Positions 17,419-25,900 of a stretch of DNA of 64,000 bases are shown piece after piece (position 1 is the stretch's first letter; each line of letters opens with the position of its first letter). Position numbers and translations under genes: made by a program. Under the pieces are notes generated by a model. That model made no database searches. It saw only the letters and a list, made by a program, of their open reading frames with translations, and had not been told where the DNA came from. The DNA comes from Archangium gephyra (GTDB lineage: Bacteria; Myxococcota; Myxococcia; Myxococcales; Myxococcaceae): NCBI GenBank assembly GCA_003243425.1, contig QFQP01000011.1, positions 225,984 through 289,983 of the forward strand, in the 5' to 3' direction.

Positions 17419-18228
17419 GTGGACGAGCTCAACCGACTCGAAAAATCGCTGCTCCAGCACGTCGGCAAGGCCGTGCACGACTTCGGTCTCATCGAAGACG
17501 GCGACCGCATCATGGTGGCCATCTCGGGCGGCAAAGACTCGTACTCGATGCTGCACCTGCTCCGGCAACTGCAGCGCCGCGCGCCGGTGAAGTTCGAGCT
17601 CGTCGCGGTGAACCTCGACCAGGGTCACCCCGGCTTTCCGTCAGACATGCTGCGCGGCTGGCTCGAGAAGAACGAGTACCCGTACCGGCTGCTGAAGGAA
17701 GACACGTACAGCATCGTGCTCGACAAGCTCAAACCCGGGCAGACGCAGTGCAGCCTCTGCTCGCGCCTGCGCCGCGGCATTCTGTACACCGCGGCCGTCG
17801 ACATGGGCTGCACCAAGATCGCGCTCGGGCACCACCGCGACGATCTCATTCACACCTTCCTGCTCAACCAGTTCTTCGCGGGCACCACGGCGACCATGCC
17901 GCCGAAGCTCAAGAGCAACGACGGCCGCAACACCGTCATTCGCCCGCTCGCGTACGCGCCGGAGACCGAGATCGCGCGCTTCGCCGAGCTGATGGAGTTC
18001 CCCATCATCCCCTGCGACCTGTGTGGCTCGCAGGAGAACCTCCAGCGCAAGCGCGTGAAGCGGCTGGTGGACGACCTGTCGAAGGAAATTCCCATGCTGC
18101 GCAGCTCGCTGCTGTCGGCCATGGGCAACCTGCACACCTCGCATCTGCTCGACCAGAAGTTGTGGAGCGAACCGAGCGAAGGTGGCGAACTCGTGCAGCT
18201 CAAACGGAGATCCGACGATGCCGCGTGA
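17419..18228 (+). CDS. ttcA: tRNA 2-thiocytidine(32) synthetase
   Basis: The 269-residue product is an ATP-PPi-loop enzyme that thiolates C32 in certain tRNAs. Evidence is the PP-loop SGGKDS at residues 36-41, the Cys pair C111/C114 in CSLC and C199/C202 in CDLC that carry an iron-sulfur cluster, and the GHHRDDLIHTFLLN motif. The GTG at 17419 is chosen because the protein then starts at the usual position (DELNRLEKSL before the helix leading to the PP-loop). Anything longer would run through the rnd gene. Its end overlaps the TerB-like gene by 11 bases, so the two are co-transcribed. Confidence 0.92.
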   Translation: MDELNRLEKSLLQHVGKAVHDFGLIEDGDRIMVAISGGKDSYSMLHLLRQLQRRAPVKFELVAVNLDQGHPGFPSDMLRGWLEKNEYPYRLLKEDTYSIVLDKLKPGQTQCSLCSRLRRGILYTAAVDMGCTKIALGHHRDDLIHTFLLNQFFAGTTATMPPKLKSNDGRNTVIRPLAYAPETEIARFAELMEFPIIPCDLCGSQENLQRKRVKRLVDDLSKEIPMLRSSLLSAMGNLHTSHLLDQKLWSEPSEGGELVQLKRRSDDAA

Positions 18229-19045
18229 CGCAATCGCTCAGGCCCGCAGAGATAGAAACGCCGCGCTGGTCGACGCCATGTTGTTGGCCGCCACCGCCGA
18301 CGGCGACATCGGCAAGGTCGAGCTGAACCAGCTGCTCAAGCGCGTGCTCGAGCGCCCCGAGTTCGAAGGCGTGTCGGCCGACGAGCTGTCGATTCTCATC
18401 GAGGCCGCGGCGCGCCGGCTCTCGCGTGCGCGCGACCTCGAGGACATTCTTCGCCAGTTGAAGGAGCGGCTGCCCGAGCACCGCAACCGCCTGCTGGCCT
18501 TCGGCATGGCCTCAGCCGTGGCGCTCGCCGACCGGCACGCCACGCGTGACGAACTGGGCCTGCTCAAGTCGTTCCAGCAGTCCTTCGGGTTGTCGGAAGA
18601 CGAAGTGGCGCGCGTGTTCGTGGCCGTCGAAGCCGGGGCTCCGTTGAGCGAAGCGCTCGGTGAGCCCGTCGAGCAGCTGTTCGCCGAGACGATGGTGCTG
18701 GTCTCGCTCGCCGACGGCGCCGTGCAGCCCGCCGAAGTCGAGGTGATGCTCGAGAACCTCGCCGGCAACCCGGTGTTCGGCCAGAGCACCTACGAGAACG
18801 CGCGCATTCACCTCCGCGACGCGTTCGACAACGTGCGCCAGCACGGCCTCCCGGAGCGCCTCACCGCGCTGGCCCGCGGCCTGGCGACGCACAAGCAGCG
18901 CACGCAGGCCTTCCAGCTCGCCGCGCGCATCGCCTACTCGAAGGGCGGCAAGCCCTCGTCACAGGAGCTGCAGGTGCTCGAGCTGCTGCAGGCGACGTTC
19001 GGGCTGTCCGACGCCGAAGCCGCGCGACTCTCGATGGAGGGGTGA
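18218..19045 (+). CDS. TerB-like helical protein with two tandem domains
   Basis: The 275-residue product is all-helical and shows two TerB-type domains (about 15-130 and 150-270). Each is built from two half-repeats with the pattern AxADGDIxxxEL (ATADGDIGKVEL, SLADGAVQPAEV) and a following FGLSEDE or FGLSDAE motif. TerB domains occur in tellurite-resistance and other stress proteins and may bind metal or membrane. No signal peptide or membrane segment is present, so it is cytoplasmic. It lies between ttcA (11-base overlap) and the PhnD-like gene (one base gap) in a tight operon. Confidence 0.75.
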   Translation: MPRDAIAQARRDRNAALVDAMLLAATADGDIGKVELNQLLKRVLERPEFEGVSADELSILIEAAARRLSRARDLEDILRQLKERLPEHRNRLLAFGMASAVALADRHATRDELGLLKSFQQSFGLSEDEVARVFVAVEAGAPLSEALGEPVEQLFAETMVLVSLADGAVQPAEVEVMLENLAGNPVFGQSTYENARIHLRDAFDNVRQHGLPERLTALARGLATHKQRTQAFQLAARIAYSKGGKPSSQELQVLELLQATFGLSDAEAARLSMEG

Positions 19046-19046
19046 C

Positions 19047-19853
19047 GTGACCCGCCCTGCCCGCACCTCCGTTCGCTTCGCGTTGCCGTCGACGCTGGGC
19101 CCCGGCGCCCAGGAACGCGCCACGCAGCTGCAGCAGTTGCTCACCACCGCGCTGGGCCGTGAGACGGAGGTCGTCGTGGGCGCGACCTACGAGCAGCTCG
19201 CGCGCGAGTTGCTCGCGGGCAAGGTCGACGCGGCGTGGGCGCCCCCGTTCGTGTGTGCGCGCATCGAAGCCATGGGCGTGCGCGTGCTGGTGCGCGGCGT
19301 TCGCAACGGCGCTTCGGTGTACCGCGCGGCGCTGCTGACGAAGGCCAGCTCCACGTTGACCGTGCCGCAGCTCAAGGGCACCACCGCAGCGTGGACAGAC
19401 CGCGATTCCGTCGGCGGCTACCTCCTTCCCATGGCGTGGCTGCGTGAGCAGGGCCTCGACCCGCTCAAGTTGTTCGCCACGCAGCACTTCGTGGGCAGCT
19501 ACCGCCAGGCGCTCGAGGCCGTGTTGAGCGGCAAGGCCGAGGTGACCAGCGTGTTCGCGCCGGCGGGCCGCGCAGGTCAGGCCGACGCCACCGGTGTAGG
19601 TGAGCTGTGGCCGGAAAAGCAGAACGAGTTCCGCGTGCTGGGCTTCACCGACGAAGCGCCGAACGACGGCGTGGCGGTGTCGATGAGCGCACCGGCGCAG
19701 GTGGTCACCGAGCTCGAAAAGACGCTCCTTTCCCTTCAGCAGAGCGAGGCTGGCCAGCAGCTGCTGCGCGACTGTTTCCACGCCGAGCGCTTCGAGTTGG
19801 CGCCGCGCATGGGCTACCGCGCGCTGTACCGCGTGGCGCTGGCGAGCCTGTAA
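19047..19853 (+). CDS. PhnD-like substrate-binding-fold protein without signal peptide
   Basis: The 268-residue product has the fold of the phosphate/phosphonate (PhnD/PtxB) binding proteins. Recognisable parts are VGATYEQLARELLAGKVDAAWAPP near the N-terminus, VYRAALLTKASS, a TDRDSVGGYLLP hinge and QHFVGSYRQALEAVLSGKAEV. Known PhnD proteins are exported; this one starts with a basic, non-hydrophobic segment (TRPARTSVRFALPST), so it should stay in the cytoplasm. It begins one base after the TerB-like gene. The ligand is unknown, and no ABC permease or ATPase is near. Confidence 0.75.
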   Translation: MTRPARTSVRFALPSTLGPGAQERATQLQQLLTTALGRETEVVVGATYEQLARELLAGKVDAAWAPPFVCARIEAMGVRVLVRGVRNGASVYRAALLTKASSTLTVPQLKGTTAAWTDRDSVGGYLLPMAWLREQGLDPLKLFATQHFVGSYRQALEAVLSGKAEVTSVFAPAGRAGQADATGVGELWPEKQNEFRVLGFTDEAPNDGVAVSMSAPAQVVTELEKTLLSLQQSEAGQQLLRDCFHAERFELAPRMGYRALYRVALASL

Positions 19854-19947
19854 GTCGGCGCTCGCGAGCCCGGGTCGATACCCACCTCAGCGTCGGCGAA
19901 GACCCGGATCAGAATCCCTGAGTCCCGAGCGAACCCGGGTTGGTCGT

Positions 19948-19963
19948 GCCCTTGCACAAGGGC
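19948..19963 (+). promoter_or_regulatory. Hairpin covering the ribosome-binding region of the giant adhesin gene
   Basis: GCCCTT at 19948-19953 pairs perfectly with AAGGGC at 19958-19963 around a GCAC loop. The AAGGG that would serve as the ribosome site for the ATG at 19970 lies in the 3' arm. The other purine run, GGAG at 19965-19968, is only one base from the start codon. Folding of this hairpin would hide the better-placed site and could lower or control translation. No ligand or partner is visible; this is an inference from sequence only. Confidence 0.3.
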
Positions 19964-19969
19964 CGGAGC

Positions 19970-22900
19970 ATGCGCCTCCCACTCGCTCTCGCCGCAACGT
20001 TGGTGTTCGCCGCGTCGTGCTCCCCGGAAGCAGAAGACGCAGTTGCTCCGAAGCAGGCAGTGGCGAAGGTGCGCGAGCCGCTCACCACCGTCGCCAGCTA
20101 CGACTTCGAAGGAGGCCTCAGCGGTTGGACCGCGGCGGCCACCAGCGGCACGTGCACCTGGCAGGTGCTGACCAACCCGCAGACCCTGTCGGTGAGCACG
20201 GCGCTCAACCCGTTCTCGGTCACGCTGGCCGACACCGGCGCACACCTCGCGCCGCCCACGGGCTCGAAGGTCATCTGGTTCGGCCACACGGCGAACGGGA
20301 CCTTCGTCGGCAACCCGTACCCTGCGCAGAGCGCGAAGAACGGCGGCTCGTCGGCGGCGGTGCAGACCGGCACCATCACCTCGCCGGTGTTCTCGCTCAC
20401 GGGCGCGACGAAGGCGCAGCTCGACTTCGACAGCTGGTGGGAGATCGAAGGCACGGCCGCCGCTTCGTACGACCTGATGACGGTGCTGGTGTCGACCAAC
20501 GGCACCACGTTCACGCAGCTGGCGAAGCTGAACCCTTCGTTCGCGGCCGCGCAGCCGGCTGACGCGGCGTACAGCTCGGGCGGCCCCGCGGCGCCTCCCG
20601 TGTGGCGTCACTACGTCTACGACCTGAGCGCCTACGCGGGGCAGGCCACGGTCTACGTGCGCTTCATGTTCGACTCGCGCGACACCTCGTACAACGCCTT
20701 CCGCAGCTTCACCGTCGACAACGTGGTGATCGGCAAGGGCAACGCGCTCGACGCGCCGGTCATCACCAGCGTCGAACCGAACATCGCCACCGCCAACGAC
20801 CTGGTCAGCATCAACGGCTCGGGCTTCCTGGGTGGCGCGGTGTTCACGATCGGGACCACCACCATCACCGCGGCGAACATCACGCAGTTCGGCGCCAACG
20901 CGGTCATCTTCAAGGTGCCGACGATGACGGCGGGCACCTACCCGGTGAAGGTCACCAACCCCGACGGTCAGACCTTCACGCTGGCCAACGGCTTCACGTA
21001 CTCGTCGACCGCGTCGCCCACCATCTCGTCCATCTCGCCGGCGACCGCGAACGTCAATCAGGCGCAGAGCACCATCATCACCGGCAGCAACTTCGTGAAC
21101 GGCGCCACGGTGATGATCGGCGGCACGGCGGCCTCGTCGGTCATCTGGAACAGCGCCACGCAGCTCACGGTGATGGTGCCGGCCCTCGCGGCGGGCACGT
21201 ACAACGTCGAGGTCACCAACCCCTCGGGCCAGTCGGGCACGAAGTTCGCGGCGTACACGGTCGCCGACACCTCGACGATTTCCCTCACCGCGCCCAACGG
21301 CGGGCAGGTCTGGCAGGCGGGCACTTCGCAGAACATCACGTGGACGCAGAGCGGTGGCTCGAAGGTCAACATCGCGCTGTACAAGAACGGCGTCTTCGTC
21401 GGCGACATCGCCACCAACGTCACCGCGTCGGCCGGCACGTACACCTGGGCGATCCCTGCGACGACCGCGGCTGGCACCGACTACCGCGTGCGCATCTACA
21501 ACCCGGCGGGCACCACCACCGCCACCAGCGCGGCGAACTTCACCATCACCGCGTCGCCGGCGATTCCCACGACGATCTCGCTGACCAGCTCGGTGAACCC
21601 CTCGAGCGTCGGCCAGGCGGTCACCTTCACGGCCACGTTCTCGCCGTCGAGCGTGCTCGGCACCGTGACCTTCACCGTCGATGGCGCGACCGTCGGCAGT
21701 GCACTGCTGGTCGGAGGCAACACGGCGAGCAGCCCGGCCATCAGCAGCATGAGCGCGGGCTCACACACCATCACCGCGACGTTCGTGGGCACGCTGCCGT
21801 ACAACAACTCGTCGACCAGCATCACCCAGGTCGTCGGCGCCGCGCCGACGGCGAACGCGCAGTCGCGCACCACGGCTGAAGACACGGCGATGAGCGTCAC
21901 GCTCGCCGCGACCGACCCCGACAACGGCACGCTCACCTACACGGTGCTCGCCGGCCCCACGAAGGGCTCGCTGTCGGGCACGCCGCCGAACCTCACCTAC
22001 ACGCCGAACGCGAATGCCAACGGCAGCGACTCGTTCACCTTCAAGGCCAACGACGGCACGTTCGACTCGAACACCGCGACGGTCTCCATCACCATCACGC
22101 CGGTGAATGACGCGCCGGTGGCGAACGCGGCCTCGTTCACGGTGGCGGAAGACGGCACGCTGAACCTCACGCTCTCCGGCACCGACGTCGACGGCGACAC
22201 GCTGACCTGGACCACCGCCGCGCCGGCGAATGGAACGCTGAGCGGCACGGGCGCGACTCGGGTGTACACGCCGAACGCGAACTACTTCGGCAGCGACGCG
22301 TTCACCTTCACGGTCCACGACGGCACCGTGAGCTCGGCTGCGGCGACCATCAGCATCACCGTCACGCCGGTGAACGACGCGCCGGTGGCGATCGCCTCGA
22401 GCGCCACCACCGCAGAAGACACGGCCGTGGCCATCACCCTGCTCGGGAGCGACGTCGATGGTGACGCGCTCACGTACATCGTCGGCTCGCCCGCGCACGG
22501 CTCGCTCAGCGGCGCCGCGCCGAACCTCACCTACACGCCGGCCGCGAACTACTTCGGCAGCGACTCGTTCACGTTCACCGTGAAAGACGCGACGCTCACG
22601 TCGGCGCCGGCCACGGTGACCATCGTGGTGACCGCCGTGAATGACGCGCCCATCGCCAACGCGCAGGCCGTCACCACCGCCGAAGACACGCAGGTGACCA
22701 TCACGCTCACCGGCAGCGACGTCGACGGTGACGCGCTGAGCTGGACCGTCGGCACGCCGGCGCACGGCACGCTCAGCGGGTCGGCGCCGAACCTCACGTA
22801 CACCCCGAACGCGAACTACCAGGGCAGCGATTCGTTCACGTTCACGGTCAACGACGGCTCGCTCGCGTCGGCGCCTGCGTCGGTGAGCCTCACGGTGACC

Positions 22901-25900
22901 TCGGTGAACGACGCTCCGGTCGCCGCCGCTCAGACCGTCACCACGGCCGAAGACACGCAGGTGTCGGTGACCCTGTCCGGCAGCGACGTCGACGGCGACG
23001 CCATCACCTACCAGGTCGGCGCGCCTGCACACGGCACGCTGTCGGGCACCGCGCCGAACCTCACCTACACGCCGAACGCGAACTACGAAGGCAGCGACGC
23101 GTTCACCTTCACCGTGAAAGACGCGTCGCTCACGTCGGCGCCGGCGACGGTCAACGTCACCATCACCGCCGTCAACGACGCGCCGGTAGCGACCGCCAGC
23201 AGCGTGACCACCGACGAAGACCACGCGGTCGCCATCACCTTGAACGCGACCGACGCCGATGGTGACACGCTCACCTACACGGTCGGTGCGCCGACGCACG
23301 GCGCGTTGAGCGGCACGGCGCCGAACCTCACGTACACGCCGAACGCCGACTTCCACGGCAGCGACGCGTTCACCTTCACCGTCAGTGACGGCCAGACGAA
23401 CTCGAACACCGCGACCGTCAGCCTCACCGTCACGCCGGTGAACGACGCGCCCATCGCCAGCTCGGCGAACGTGACCACGTCGGAAGACATCGCCGTCGCC
23501 ATCGCGCTCGCGGCCAGCGACGTCGACGGTGACGCGCTCACCTACACGGTCGGTACGCCCGCGAACGGCACGCTCTCGGGCACGGCGCCGAACCTGACCT
23601 ACACGCCGAACACCGACTTCAACGGCAGCGACTCGTTCACCTTCACCGTGAGCGACGGGCAGACCACGTCGAACGCCGCCACCGTCTCGATCGTCATCAA
23701 GGACGAGAACGACGCGCCGGTCGCGCACCCGGCGAACGGCACCACCGACGAAGACACCGCGATCAGCGTCACGCTCACCGCTGAAGACCTCGATGGCGAC
23801 GCGCTGACCTGGAGCGTCGGTACGCCCGCGCACGGTTCGCTCAGCGGCACCGCGCCCAACCTCACCTACACGCCGAACGCCGACTTCAACGGCAGCGACT
23901 CGTTCACCTTCACGGTCAACGACGGGCTGGTGACCTCGAACACGGCGACCTTCAGCCTCACCGTCACGCCGGTGAACGACGCGCCGCTGGCCAACGCGCA
24001 GACGCTCAACGGCAACGAAGACGACAGCATCTCCTTCACGCTCACCGGCAGCGACGTCGAGAACAGCGCGCTGAGCTTCGCCATCGTCTCGCAGCCCGCG
24101 CACGGCACGCTCTCGGGCAGCGGCGCGAATCGCGTCTACGCGCCCAACGCCAACTTCAACGGCACCGACTCGTTCACCTTCACGGTGAGCGACGGCCAGG
24201 CGACCTCCGCGCCGGCGACCGTCACCTTCCACATCGCCGGTGAGAACGACGCCCCGGTTTCGATGACGGGTTCGGCCTCGACCAGCGAAGACATGGCGGT
24301 CTCCATCACGCTCAACGCGACGGACATCGACAACGACGCGCTCACCTACGCCATCGTCGCCCCGCCCACGCGCGGCACCCTGAGCGGCACCGGCGCGAGC
24401 CGCGTCTACACGCCGAACGCCAACTTCCACGGCACCGACACCTTCAGCTTTCAGGTGAACGACGGCGAGCTCGACTCGAACGTGTCGACCATCACCATCA
24501 CCGTCGTCTCGGTGAATGACGTGCCGGTCGCAGGCCCGGCCACCATCACCCTCGACGAAGACACGCACGCCGACTTCACGCTGCTCGCGAGCGACGCCGA
24601 CGGCGATCAGCTCACGTACACCATCGTGGCGCAGCCGCAGCACGGCACCCTCACCGGCACGCTGCCCCAGGTGCACTACGTGCCCGACGCCGACTTCAAC
24701 GGCGACGACACGTTCACCTTCAAGGTCAGCGACGGCACGGCCGACAGCGACGTCGCCACCATCTCGCTCACCGTCGCCCCCATCAACGACGCGCCCATCG
24801 CCACCGCCGCCGGGGTGACGACCGACGAAGACGAAGCGCTCGCCATCACGCTCGCCGCCACCGACGTCGACGGTGACGCGCTCACGTTCACCATCGTCGA
24901 CCAGCCCGCGCACGGCACGCTCTCGGGCACGCCGCCCGCGATGACCTACACGCCGAACGCTTCGTTCAACGGCAGCGACAGCTTCACGTTCAAGGCGAAC
25001 GACGGTGCGCTCGACTCGGCGAAGGCCACCATCGACATCGACGTGACCTCGGTGAACGACGAGCCGGTGGCGAACGCCCAGGCCGTCACGCTCGCCGAAG
25101 ACGCGACCGCGAACATCACCCTCGAGGCCACCGACGTCGACGGCGACGCGCTGACCTACACCGTCGTCGCCCAGCCGCAGCACGGCACGCTCTCGGGCAC
25201 CGCGCCGAACCTCACCTACGCCCCGAACCCGAACTTCAACGGCAGCGACGCGTTCACCTTCGAGGTGACCGACGGCACGCTGACCTCGGCCATCGCCACC
25301 GTCGCCATCACCGTGACGCCGGTCGACGACGCGCCGATCGTCAACGCGGTCAGCGTCAGCACCAGCGAAGACACGGCGGCTTCCTTCACCGTCACCGGCA
25401 GCGACGTCGACGGTGACGTGGTCACCTTCGTCATCGTCAGCCCGCCGGCGCACGGCACCATCAGCGGCACCGCGCCGAACTTCGTCTACACGCCCAACGA
25501 CGACTACGAGGGCCCTGACAGCTTCAGCTTCGTGGCCGTCGCCAATGGCGTGAGCTCGCAGCCGATGCAGGTCGACGTCAGCATCAGCGCGGTCAACGAC
25601 GCGCCGGTCGCCCAGGCGCCGAGCATCACCGCCGACGAAGACCTCCCCGCGCAGGTCACCCTGCTCGCCCACGACGCCGACGGCGACACGCTGACCTACA
25701 CCATCGTCACGGCGCCGCAGCACGGCACGCTCACCGGCACCGCGCCGAACCTCATCTACACGCCCGACGCGAACTACAACGGCCCCGACAGCTTCTCGTT
25801 CACGGTCAGCGACGGCAGTGAAACGTCGGCGGAAGTCGTCGTGAGCTTCGGTGTCACCGCGGTCAACGACGCGCCGGTGGCCGACGCGCAGTCGCTCACC

